Positions 43,901 through 51,479 of a stretch of 64,000 nucleotides of DNA are shown piece after piece. Numbering within the stretch: position 1 is the first letter of the stretch; every line of letters starts with the position of its first letter. This DNA is from Prosapia bicincta (lineage: Eukaryota > Arthropoda > Insecta > Hemiptera > Cercopidae): contig JBAIZL010000006.1 of the NCBI GenBank assembly GCA_036971475.1, positions 95,430,765 to 95,494,764 of the forward strand. Reading direction: 5' to 3'. The notes under the pieces were generated by a model that was not told the origin of the DNA, did not search any database, and saw only the letters and a list, made by a program, of their open reading frames with translations. Both the position numbers and the translations under genes were made by a program.

Positions 43901-46097
43901 GCACTGTGTACAGGTTTGACCTAACCTTAACCAGCAATTCTTTTATACTCCCATGATTGTGGCTTGGAAAGGATACACAATATTTTATTTTTAATTGTCA
44001 TTTCATTATGGCTTTTAAACATGTGAATAAGTTTTAGTACCATTCTTAAAAGTGAGTTTTAGACGCCCATTATTCTGGACTTGGAAGCCTGATTTTGCTC
44101 AAATACCCAACGAGTACCATTTATCATATTTTTCTGATAGACAAATGTTGAAGATAATTCCATGCTGTACTCACCCCACCCATCGACAGTCCCGCCTGTT
44201 ACATCTTGACAGACGATATTTTCTACTTTGGAAAATGTTTTATGCCAATTTTTTTTTTTTATTTGTAACATAGAATTTAAAAAACTTCTAATTATTTCTT
44301 TCCAAGTTCTGGCCAATTTCATGATTTGTCTGTAACAGTGAATGTCTTAGTGTCAAAACAAAAATTGTTAAAATTTAGAAAATTACAACATTACCTCAAA
44401 GGATCAAACATACACAAAACTGTATAGAATAAATATTTCTTTATTAAATACTACAACACAATATGGTACTACACTACAAAAAAATATTATTTTACAACCT
44501 AAAAACTGTATTAAGATAGTTAGGTTAGGTTAGAAAAAAATATTCACAAGTAGTAACATTGGCCAAAGGTTTTTGCTACTTCTGCGCTGAATTTTTTACC
44601 CAACTTTAAATTGATAAAAAATCATGTGACAAAAAAAATCAATGGAAATAACCTTTTGAAATTTTTTTGAATTTTCCTTGTAAATATCTAGCAAGTTTAT
44701 AAATATAAATTTTAACTAAATATTTTCTAATAGCAACATTGGCAAAAGATTTTTTTGGTAATTATTAAGATCAGCAACTACTTCTCTGATGGACAAAGTT
44801 TTTTGAATCCTGGACAATTTGACCATGCTGAAAATGGATCTGAAGTTATTTTTAACAGCAAAGGAAAATAACATAAAATAAAATAAACTAAAATAACCTG
44901 ACCTGACCCAGGTCCTAACTATTGCTCTGATCGTGCAAAATTTTTTATTCTTGTCAAAAAAGCGTGAATCTTCCTGACAAACCGAAGTCACGTGACCCGC
45001 AAGATACTTTCCGATTGGCTGACATATGTCATATGACTTTTTAACTGATAAAGGCGCTAATCTGTGTTATTTTTAGCAGTAAACTAAAATCAACCATCTT
45101 AGTTATAATGAACCATCAGTCACAGAACCTGAAAGATGCTTTCCAATTGGCTGACAGATGCTGCCTGACTTTTTAAGCGTAAAAGCTCGTATTTAGTGGT
45201 GTTTGTTTGATGAAAAGTGGGTTATTGAGGATTCATGTCCGTACAACGTGCTCCTGATGAAGACAAACTGTTAAAGTATGATAACTTATGAAGATCACAG
45301 ACAACTTTGAATATAAGTGTGGGAAGGTTGTTTCATTGCCAAAAATAGACGTCGATTCATTTTTACGAACAAACCTAAGTAAACATAAAACAACTCAGTG
45401 CAATATCAACTTTTTACCTACCAAAATACCTATAAGGTAAGCACCTAGGTTAGGTCAGGTCAGGTTAGTTTATATTATGTTAATTTACGTTTGCCGTAAA
45501 ATATAACTTCAGATTTGTGTTCAGCATGGTCAAATTAACCAGGTATAAAAATATTTCACTGATCAGAGCGATAGCCTCTGGTCTTAAAAATTACTGATTT
45601 TTTATAGGTATAATATATTTCACATAAAAAATAATGTAGTACAACAGTCCAGCATTTTATAAAGGAGTGTACTTTACCAGTGATGTTATGTGAAATGAGT
45701 TTTAACTTCTTATGGTTCCTAAAATTTAAAATCTTTTTATTTTTGTTTAGAAAGTATTTTTAGAAATGTGTTATTTTTTAGGAACATTGGTAGAGTTTAA
45801 AACATATGTGAAAAGGATAAATGAGAAATGGTGCGCAGTATTTGATAGTATTATCAAACTTGTATAGAATTAATTCAATGTATTCATCATTTACTTGTTT
45901 ATTAAAAGTTTTTGGCATGACATTGGTTTTAAAAGTAAAAACCGTGAGCATAACAGAATGAGCTGAATAAATAAACTGTGTACAAGCATAATAGTAACTT
46001 TATGTTTAAATGAACACCTTCCTTACCCAGATAAACCTCCAATTACAAACCGCATATAACTTGGAACATTTTTGTCACTATTTTCTGTAGACGTCAT
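28542..46097 (-). CDS. mitochondrial 2-oxoglutarate/malate carrier (paralogue C), complete
   Basis: Six exons give 310 codons plus stop, close to the ~314 of animal SLC25A11: 46097-46027, 37375-37139, 35497-35413, 32852-32639, 29920-29821, 28767-28542. Splice sites are GT-AG and phases match gene B. It starts MTSTENSDKN and runs into FVIGGLSG. Carrier signatures: VQPLDMLKNRMQ, GAPTDIALVRMLADGRLP, SNPLDLAKTRIQSM. OGC hallmarks are retained: RQATYATTRLGVYQ in repeat 1, GNASQLVSYTQAKQF in repeat 2, KGFAPYYLRMGPHT in repeat 3. The role inferred from the family is electroneutral malate/2-oxoglutarate exchange in the inner membrane (malate-aspartate shuttle). Intron 1 spans 8.6 kb and holds most of the hairpin PLEs. 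Exon 1 was assigned from its reading phase and the GGLSG motif rather than a transcript, so it is slightly less sure than the rest. This is the best candidate for the ancestral-function copy. Confidence 0.92.
29280..29520 (-). repeat. Family-10 PLE tail relic
   Basis: Similar to 1140-1400: TTACTGATATTTTTCAGCAG, then TGCTGTGAGTCACTG and GTGTTTTTGTGTTCT. On the minus strand the hammerhead remnant has AGCA/TGCT stem I, a decayed core TTAAACAA and stem II GCAC with GTG. Intron 5 of gene C. Confidence 0.5.
30948..31158. mobile_element. Solo PLE-end hairpin (family 1), 11-bp target duplication
   Basis: TAATCCTTAGC flanks both sides (30937-30947, 31159-31169). The arms are inverted PLE ends with the lineage-1 tail at the left (TTGATTCCATCTTC). 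The centre is altered, so the plus-strand motif keeps TCCC, GAAA, ACGGCCGT and CTCA but lacks the 5' core. Confidence 0.8.
31347..31806. mobile_element. hAT-like MITE with perfect 8-bp target duplication
   Basis: TACTAAAG at 31339-31346 and 31807-31814. Inverted ends TAGGCCCATCCAGAGA and TAGGCCCGTCCAGAGA. 460 bp, non-coding. Intron 4 of gene C. Confidence 0.82.
31925..32490 (+). pseudogene. PLE lineage 1 reverse transcriptase fragment, decayed
   Basis: LYTNIPIPETINILKNMLID, DDLPIGS (from GLPMGSP), AEIFIFHIEQTHILLSNKYS, WYRYLKDIITLY (catalytic YVDD reads YLKD), NALNFLDLTII, FNIY-KPTNI, HQHKLAAYN. Closest to the plus ORF at 10626, but older. It includes the LYTNIPIPET block that is deleted from that copy. 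No ends were found. Confidence 0.85.
33165..33660 (-). pseudogene. mariner-like transposase relic, middle deleted
   Basis: 33650-33440 reads NCKVYDAIRFL, SGLPSTSRASTVVKNVRRAI and NTDRRLTLDEIIYQLSLNVE, the paired helix-turn-helix region of SETMAR-like mariner transposases. 33350-33170 reads ALNDFHLFMGLTHLGGKRLA, then WLIDMLVDWYDAGLKK, the C-terminal DFHLF-L--LGGKRF block. The catalytic middle is gone and stops are present. Confidence 0.75.
34483..34597. repeat. Tandem repeat, 23-bp unit, five copies
   Basis: Five identical copies of a unit starting CATCATCAGTGATTTAAAGC and ending ATA. It is in intron 3 of gene C. The perfect identity means recent expansion. Confidence 0.95.
35640..35745. repeat. 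Degenerate family-1 PLE end
   Basis: CCCTATAGTAGCATTTACTT, CTAAGAACAGCTGTTTAGGA and TTGTCAGCTAAGACCATGAC follow the order of the family-1 end (CCTATAGTAGCACTTACTT, GAGGACGGCCGTTTCGGGA, TTGTCAACTCAGACCGTAAC). The hammerhead is no longer formed. Confidence 0.5.
37975..38234. repeat. (TA)n-flanked PLE-type end segment (family 9)
   Basis: (TA)n at 37975-38020 and 38193-38234 bracket about 170 bp that carries the hammerhead-like motif at 38058-38112. It is just 5' of the PLE relic at 38335. Confidence 0.55.
38058..38112 (+). ncRNA. Hammerhead-like ribozyme, family 9
   Basis: CTGAAGA at 38066-38072 (N7 is A, allowed), extra T, stem II GCTGATA with TATCGGC (7 pairs, one wobble) around CTTTTT, GAAA 38094-38097, palindromic stem III AAGCTT, T38103 at the cleavage position, then GAATAAA pairing with TTATTTTTC ahead of the core apart from one mismatch. 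Confidence 0.6.
38335..39030 (+). pseudogene. PLE lineage 3 reverse transcriptase fragment
   Basis: Reads NKQLSDITTYKTLTDNPTTE, FYILPKIHKNIIPPPGRPII, AGCNSVTERISAFLDSHLQP, then after a frameshift VTIDVTSLYTNIPHSHGLSA, KNNFQFEGRNYLQIKGTAMS and TRMAPSYANL. These are the N-terminal and fingers/palm motifs of PLE reverse transcriptase (LPKIHK, GRPI, D-SLYTNIP, GTAMG--MAP). The catalytic YVDD, the endonuclease and the ends are missing. It is more GC-rich than lineages 1 and 4. Confidence 0.85.
39575..39930. repeat. GA-rich and GAATCG simple/low-complexity repeats
   Basis: 39578-39636 is a broken (GA)n tract. 39820-39925 has repeated GAATCG and CGATTCC words such as GAATCGGAATCG. No gene signal. 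Confidence 0.7.
39932..40947. mobile_element. PLE (family 7) with inverted ends, between (TA)n tracts
   Basis: (TA)n at 39932-40010 and 40871-40947 flank inverted arms of about 180 bp (40015-40210, 40635-40835; contain GCATACTGAACAGGGTTGTT and its inverse). Between them is a minus-strand GIY-YIG endonuclease remnant. As in the other units, 3' ends point outward on both sides. Confidence 0.72.
40205..40632 (-). pseudogene. PLE GIY-YIG endonuclease remnant (family 7)
   Basis: KVCPTLNNGIYKIECPDCNK then IYIGQ is the nuclease core. A poly(A) run (poly(T) on plus at 40479-40493) causes a frameshift. The frame then reads KDKYQEHLNAYIKPEICNSN, LATHAIKNKHTFPTLKNVHL and WEQLEIYKN. No reverse transcriptase part remains. 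Confidence 0.78.
40947..41145. mobile_element. PLE-end hairpin (family 2), second copy
   Basis: Inverted arms about 40950-41045 and 41050-41140 match the copy at 711-920. The left arm keeps a complete hammerhead-like motif. The right arm has lost CTGATGA next to the hairpin centre. Confidence 0.8.
40989..41045 (-). ncRNA. Hammerhead-like ribozyme, family 2
   Basis: Minus strand: TTTAATATTC, CTGATGA, T, GTTGG with CCAAC, GAAA, AAGCTT, T, GAATTGTAAA. Identical to the left arm at 752-808 except in the stem II loop. Confidence 0.62.
41241..41282 (-). ncRNA. Hammerhead-like ribozyme, family 3, left arm
   Basis: Minus strand: stem I GTGAT with ATCAC; core TTGACAA plus T; stem II GGTC with GACC around AATT; GAAA; stem III AGGTGCCT, self-complementary with two central G-U pairs; C at the cleavage site. 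Same core as family 1 despite unrelated stems. Confidence 0.62.
41286..41327 (+). ncRNA. Hammerhead-like ribozyme, family 3, right arm
   Basis: Same as the left arm but with TCGACAA (U4 to C) in the core. Expected cleavage after C41322. Confidence 0.55.
41727..41841 (-). CDS. Possible alternative terminal exon of gene C (37 codons), unrecognised
   Basis: Within intron 1 of gene C and on the same strand, a TTCACAG acceptor precedes one base plus 37 sense codons and TGA, reading LEENVTVNLAPRDVAALVSE and ending in TSMPYLHHP. An AATAAA lies about 90 bases downstream (complement of 41639-41644). The open frame is the one that splicing from gene C exon 1 (ending in phase 2) would use, giving a short non-carrier protein after GGLSG. 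It resembles no transposon protein I know. It could equally be a chance open stretch or a relic of another gene. Confidence 0.25.
41982..42176. repeat. Interrupted (GT)n tract
   Basis: GTGTGT with regular TTTG interruptions over about 190 bases. All apparent reading frames here are artefacts of the repeat. Confidence 0.95.
42246..42463. mobile_element. Solo PLE-end hairpin (family 1)
   Basis: Inverted family-1 ends, flanked by T-rich direct repeats of about 10 bp (ending TTTTTTA). Orientation is opposite to the copies at 18803 and 30948: the tail ending TGGAATCAACAAATG is on the right. The left arm has a complete motif at 42298-42339 (minus); the right arm starts at CAACA... after a deletion. 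Confidence 0.78.
42298..42339 (-). ncRNA. Hammerhead-like ribozyme, family 1
   Basis: TGAG, TTGACAA, T (instead of A), GGGA/TCCC, GAAA, ACGGCCGT, C, CTCA. It shows that the extra base after the core can be A or T while its presence is kept. Confidence 0.58.
42890..43103. repeat. Foldback repeat, about 210 bp
   Basis: ATTTGAGTACATTTTTCTGC followed by CTTTCCTAA at the left recurs inverted at 43070-43101, and similarity continues inward to AAATGACT/AGTCATT. Non-coding; unclassified. Confidence 0.6.
43432..43668. repeat. Weak foldback
   Basis: TTAACCACAAATGAAACTTT at about 43449 faces AAGTTTTATTTGTGGTTAA at about 43622, with imperfect similarity in between. No ends were defined. Confidence 0.35.
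44700..45620. repeat. Long foldback element with internal tandem duplication
   Basis: Left arm about 44800-44935 (TTTGACCATGCTGAAAATGG, TCTGAAGTTA, AACCTGACCTGACC) recurs inverted at about 45440-45560. Between the arms, a block with CTTTCCGATTGGCTGACA is repeated about 120 bp later as CTTTCCAATTGGCTGACA. No coding signal; the family is unknown to me. Confidence 0.6.
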
Positions 46098-46559
46098 TCT
46101 GTTTAATACTTATATTTACAACCAACAATGTCTACTAAAATTCTGTTCTAGATACAGTTGTAACCATTTATAATCATTAGTGCTACTACACACATATAAA
46201 CTGGAGATAATTAAGCCCATAACACGGCCTGGCCTAGATTTAGTTCAAGTGTATGTATTAAATACATACACTTATTTGATAACAATTTTAAAATACTGAA
46301 ACTGGGTATTTAAAAAGGCACACTTCACTTATATATGACGACATAATCTCATAGCAGCTGATACCATATGTGTCATTTCCCCACCATCACACTACACCAG
46401 TCAAAACATTGCCTACGTTAAATTAACCCATTGATGTATATGTTTCATATTATCACTGTATGATTTCAAAATTTGTGGAATTTTATTTCAAATACGTGTT
46501 TTTAGTAAACATTCGTAAAAATAACAAATCATAACAGAAAATTGAGCACGTTTCACAAT

Positions 46560-47450
46560 TATACAAACAATATACATAGCATACAGTTCACTTACGCCTG
46601 TTAGTATAAAGACCTCAACATGTACAACACAAAAACTGCAAATTATAAAGTTCACGTTTGAAATGAACATAATCAACTTTCTAGACCGTAAAGTTACGAA
46701 ACAACAAGTACACATTTTAAATATATACAGAAAACCTACCTCCACATACTGAGAAATACACAACACTTTCAATAACTCAATACAACATTCACGTGCTGCT
46801 TTCCACTTCCTGATATACCGATTAATTAACAAGAAATAACGTTCTCATGAAGATAACAAACAAACTCAACACGATAAAATATACCCGTATTACCAATTGA
46901 AACGGATTCAACACATCCTGATAAACAATGTAATACGCAAAATACAAAACACGTAATACAACACATACTGCAAAAAAATAACAATGATCCACAAAGCAAA
47001 AATGCATACCCTTTACGAATCACCTAAGGAATAACACATCCCAAAAATAGCTTCATCCTTTCGAAAACTTTAATGCAAAATCGCAATTATTTAAATATTC
47101 AACCTAACCAAAAAATACATCCATAGCTCCAAAAAAAACCCCAGAATAAACATGATAGACAGAGGGCATGTACAAGATTATATACAATGATTGTCCAAGC
47201 GTTTACATAGAACAAACAGAAAAAAAAATTTACCACATATTCCAAAGAACATATCAGACATGAAAACACACACAAATCAAATCGTATTTCACTATACATA
47301 TATAAAACACGCAAATAGACCTACATCAACTTTGACACAAATCTATAAATTGTAGTTCAATAAAAAAAGCAAGAAACTTATCACAACAGGAAATATACTA
47401 ACACCACAAAAACAAACAAACAACACATACTAAATAATAAAACACATCTA
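46560..47450 (+). pseudogene. PLE relic (reverse transcriptase tail and endonuclease), heavily decayed
   Basis: EMNIINFLDRKVTKQQVHIL, NIYRKPTSTY, AFHFLIYRLI and, further on, DCPSVYIEQTEKKF with KEHIRHENTHKSN keep the order NFLD, IYRKPTST, then GIY-YIG nuclease. Many stops. It lies just 5' of exon 1 of gene C, on the opposite strand. Confidence 0.7.
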
Positions 47451-48163
47451 AAATCCGAAGAAGATACTTACTCTTCAGGCAAGATAAAGTTATTTTTCTG
47501 ATGCATTACAATTTAAATATTTCACTTCAAACCTAGGCCACACTCAAATGTGTCTTACTAAGACCCTTTTCCTATATTTCCTAGATAGAATCTATGACCA
47601 TGGCGAGTCTCTCCATATATTTACCTCTCTATTCTCAGTTTAAGTTCTACAATGTCTAAAGTCCTGAAAATAGTAATGGTGTCATCTCCTATATTAGATG
47701 TTATCCTCAGACCATGACTTATTGACTTACTTCTTAATAAATATCAGATTGCCCCTGTCAAGAAGGTAACTCTGCTTTAATCCCTTGTAACTGATATCTC
47801 CATTTTTAAATAACTTTGACATTAATATTGATTATATCCCTAAATTGGAAGCTCAATATTGCTTTAATGTGTCCAGTATTTCAACTAATGTATGCAATTT
47901 TAAAACAGGATTGCACCAATATAAATATGACTGTTTGGTCAGGCTTTTTACTTTCCATTTGAAACTAACCCACTATTTATTTTGTAGTTAACAGTTAAAG
48001 AAAGAGATTGTTATGATTGATTAAACCTACTAGTATCATAAAGATTTCATTTGTGTTCCAAGTTGGACACATCTTTATACACTGCTGCATTCATAGCATA
48101 AAGCTTAATGTGTTAAACAGTTCTCATGTTTTTTTTTTAAATCAGGTTTGCCCCAATTATATA

Positions 48164-48975
48164 CAGTAGAACCTCTCTAATTCGTCATGCTCGGGACCAA
48201 GGGAGTGACGAATTAGACAAAAACATGAATTACGGAAGTCATGAAATTAATATGTAGTTGTGAGTAAACATACTACATAAATACATATGTAATGTAATTA
48301 ATTTTGTAGGTAGATGATTTATGTTGGCTGAAAATCTCAACACTATAGAAACACTAGTAGTCTGCAGTCTAGTTCATAATTATAAACAGATAAACATTGC
48401 ATCATCAAGTTGAATGTGAATGGGTGTTGTCATTATTTTTTGTTGCATAGAATATCCATCGGAAACTTTCATTTTTGCCATAACTCTTCAATTTTATTGC
48501 CATTTTCTTCATGTCATTTAGTTGTTCTAGGAATTCTGAATTCTAAAGACAGCTTTTGTCTTTTCGTAACCATTGTAGAATGTCAAACTTACCAACCAAA
48601 GTTCAGGTTTTATAATTACCTAATGTTAGACATTTCCCCTTTACATACAATATTATAATTCGTGTTGGAAAATATTATAAAATGAAGAAAAGAAATGAAC
48701 TGTAGAATACAATTTGTGTAAACTAAGTATAACTTATGATGCAACTCAACACTGTCTACAGTCGATTTCTGAAGACTTCTACTATGTATATTCTATCATG
48801 CATATGAGATGTGTGAGAACAAAGAAACTGTCGAGAGTTTTTCTCAATAATCGAGGCTAGTCAGACTCATGTTTGGTATCGACCATATCTGATGGCTGGT
48901 GGATATACTACATGACAGTGCAGACGATATTTGTTAGTTAATATTGTGAAGAGTGACGATTTAGAGGTTCTACTG
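48164..48975. mobile_element. pogo/Tigger-like MITE
   Basis: Inverted ends CAGTAGAACCTCTCTAATTC and CAGTAGAACCTCTAAATCGT, flanked by TA dinucleotides (48162-48163, 48976-48977), as for Tc1/mariner-pogo insertions. 812 bp without a transposase. Confidence 0.75.
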
Positions 48976-49287
48976 TATTTTGTATAAGCGGGGTTTTATT
49001 TTAATAATAAAAAACGTAATATATGTGATGAATATATTTAGGTCTATCAAAACAGAAAACGATTCATAAGTAATTATTGTGTAACTGAGTGAAAACTTTT
49101 AAATTACTTGCTGACACATTAGTTGCTGAAACAATAGTTTCATTGACGAAGCCAACCAGCTACTCTTGTTTTATTTTTTGAAATAGTGGCTTTTTCTTAT
49201 ATTGTTCATTGTTTATCATTTAATGCTTTGATCAATTGATGTTAAATTAGGTTTACCTAAAAGAGGGTCAGGTAATACAAAGTTAGC

Positions 49288-49290
<3 letters not shown>

Positions 49291-49348
<58 letters not shown>

Positions 49349-49585
49349 TGATACGTATTCCTTCACGGATGGAAAATATGATGAATAGTTACTATCTGGA
49401 GTACATCCGTACATTCTGCAGTCCATAAATTCGCAGTTCCGACGTTTCGCTAGAATCTCATCCAGCATAGACAAGGTGAACCCAACAACAGAAGAGCAAG
49501 ATGCTGGATGAGATTCTAGCGAAACGTCGGAACTGCGAATTTATGGACTGCAGAATGTACGGATGTACTCCAGATAGTAACTATT

Positions 49586-49662
<77 letters not shown>
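49291..49662. mobile_element. PLE-type hairpin (family 4) between (TA)n tracts
   Basis: Arms 49366-49470 and 49500-49590 are perfect inverses over about 90 bp, with a 30-nt spacer. Each arm carries GCTGG, an 8-nt loop, CTAGC, GAAA, palindromic ACGT, C: the 3' half of a hammerhead. I could not find a matching 5' core and stem I, so I do not call a ribozyme. A decayed copy is at 56405-56650. Confidence 0.7.
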
Positions 49663-49666
<4 letters not shown>

Positions 49667-49699
49667 GTTAATATATTACTATTGTAAGTAATTTTATCC

Positions 49700-50920
49700 A
49701 CCATTAAGTGCAATAATTTTACCTTGAGTGATGTTCGGTCCTTGATATTGGTATTTGTTGACGTTACACGCACTTTCTCTTGATCTGTGTGTATGATGTT
49801 TTTATATAGTATGTCTTCTGTATATGTTGTTTGTAGATTCATTAAATTGTTGTGCATGTTTTTATAAATGTGGTATTTTTCTAGTGAGTTTAGTTCTATT
49901 GGGTTATTATTTATTTCAAGTATGGTTAGGTTATTTTCGTAATTTGTTATTTCATGTTTATGTGATATTAGGTGTGCTGCAACATTTGATACTTTTGAAT
50001 TTTTGTTTTTGAATGCTCTATAATGTTCTTCAAATCTTATTTTAAATGATCTGGTTGTTTTTCCTATGTAAAAAGCGTTACAGTTGTTGCATGTAATTTT
50101 GTAAATTCCTGATAGGTTATGTTTTTCTGAATTTGTTTTGTGGTTTGTGTTATTAAGATATTTTATTATTTTGTTGTTTGGTTTGTATGTTGGAGTGTAG
50201 TATTCTTTGTTGTATATATTTGTTATTTTTTCTATTTTGTTATTGGTGTATTTATATTTTAGGTAGATTTTTTTTATTTTCATTTTTGTGTTCCAGTTGT
50301 AGTGTTGTGTTGAGGTTAGGGTTATTTGTGAATTTATTGTATATATTTTTTATAATGTGTTTGTTGTATCCATTTTCTATTGCTATTTTTGTAATGTTAT
50401 CTAATTCTTCATTTAATTTTTGTTTGTTATCCTGTGTGTATTTTATTGCTTTATTTATCATGTTACTGTAGTGTTAATTTTGTGTGTCCAGGGGTGGTTA
50501 GATTTGTAGTGTATTGTGGTGTTGTTGGAAGTAGGTTTCCTGTATACTGTAGTTTCTATTATATTATCATTTATATTTAAAGTGATGTCGAGATAGTTGA
50601 TTGTTCTATTTGTTTCTGTTTCAACGATGAATTGTATGTTTTCGTTGTATGTATTTAGTTTGTTTAATATTATGATGTGTTCGTTGTGAATGGTAGGTTG
50701 GTATATTACAAGTATATCGTCTACATACCTTGTCCATAGTGAAATATTGTGTGTGTTTAGTATAGGTTTAATTATTATTTGTTCAAAGTGTTGTAAATAT
50801 ATTTCTGACATGACAGATGATATGGGTGAACCCATGGGGAGTCCAGTTGTTTGTTTATAATATTTATTGTTAAATTGGAAGTAATTTTGGTTACATATGT
50901 GTTTGGTTAGCGTAATGATA
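49700..50920 (-). pseudogene. PLE lineage 4 ORF, minus arm (reverse transcriptase palm and GIY-YIG endonuclease)
   Basis: Starts ITLTKHICNQNYFQFNNKYY, then GLPMGSPISSVMSEIYLQHF, catalytic WTRYVDDILVIYQ, NYLDITLNI and VYRKPTSNNTTI. After frameshifts near 50460 and 50270 it continues as DNITKIAIENGYNKHIIKNI and the nuclease SGIYKITCNNCNAFYIGKTT, RSFKIRFEEHYRAF, HLISHKHEITNYENNL. Two frameshifts and a 5' truncation make it inactive, though each domain is well kept. Confidence 0.87.
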
Positions 50921-50924
50921 CTAC

Positions 50925-51304
50925 ATCTGGATAACGCTTTTTACATAGGAAAAACAACCAGATCATTTAAAATAAGATTTGAAGAACATTATAGAGCATT
51001 CAAAAACAAAAATTCAAAAGTATCAAATGTTGCAGCACACCTAATATCACATAAACATGAAATAACAAATTACGAAAATAACCTAACCATACTTGAAATA
51101 AATAATAACCCAATAGAACTAAACTCACTAGAAAAATACCACATTTATAAAAACATGCACAACAATTTAATGAATCTACAAACAACATATACAGAAGACA
51201 TACTATATAAAAACATCATACACACAGATCAAGAGAAAGTGCGAGTAACGTCAACAAATACCAATATCACGGACCGAACATCTACACCAGAAAAATATCA
51301 GTGA
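50925..51304 (+). pseudogene. PLE lineage 4 endonuclease, plus arm
   Basis: Begins at NAFYIGKTTRSFKIRFEEHY, inside the GIY-YIG nuclease, and is open to the end of the nuclease (SLEKYHIYKNMHNNLMNLQT, NITDRTSTPEKYQ). It is almost identical to the minus arm. The GIY half is missing because of truncation at the dimer junction. Confidence 0.85.
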
Positions 51305-51342
51305 TTCGACAATGGTCAAGTGACCGAAAGGTGCCTCATCAC
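51301..51342 (+). ncRNA. Hammerhead-like ribozyme, family 3, right end of PLE lineage 4
   Basis: GTGAT, TCGACAA, T, GGTC/GACC around AAGT, GAAA, AGGTGCCT, C, ATCAC. It follows directly after the endonuclease frame, which links family 3 to lineage 4. Confidence 0.55.
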
Positions 51343-51479
51343 TCAAGGTAAAATTATTGCACTAAATAAAATTACTTACAATAGTAATATATTAACTTCA
51401 TAAAGTCAGTGCAACGGAAAAACAATGGATAACGTAAAATATCAAGAATATATATATATATATATATATTTATTTAAAA

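Larger units (their letters stand above)
49663..51470. mobile_element. Penelope-like element, lineage 4, head-to-head inverted dimer
   Basis: A minus-strand copy (about 50925 to 49663) and a plus-strand copy (about 50930 to 51400) face outward. Ends share TTAATATATTACTA-TGTAAG and lie against (TA)n. The plus arm has only the endonuclease and tail; the minus arm also has reverse transcriptase. The right end keeps a hammerhead-like motif; in the left end it is deleted at the point GATGTTCGGTCC. Confidence 0.85.

Noticed and set aside
44052..44322. Overlapping open frames on both strands (73 and 87 codons)
   Set aside because: No match to a family, no splice or start support; likely chance.
49347..49591. 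Full hammerhead in family 4
   Set aside because: Only stem II, GAAA, ACGT and the cleavage base are clear; no core of the shared 8-nt type and no adjacent stem I, so it is listed only as a hairpin.
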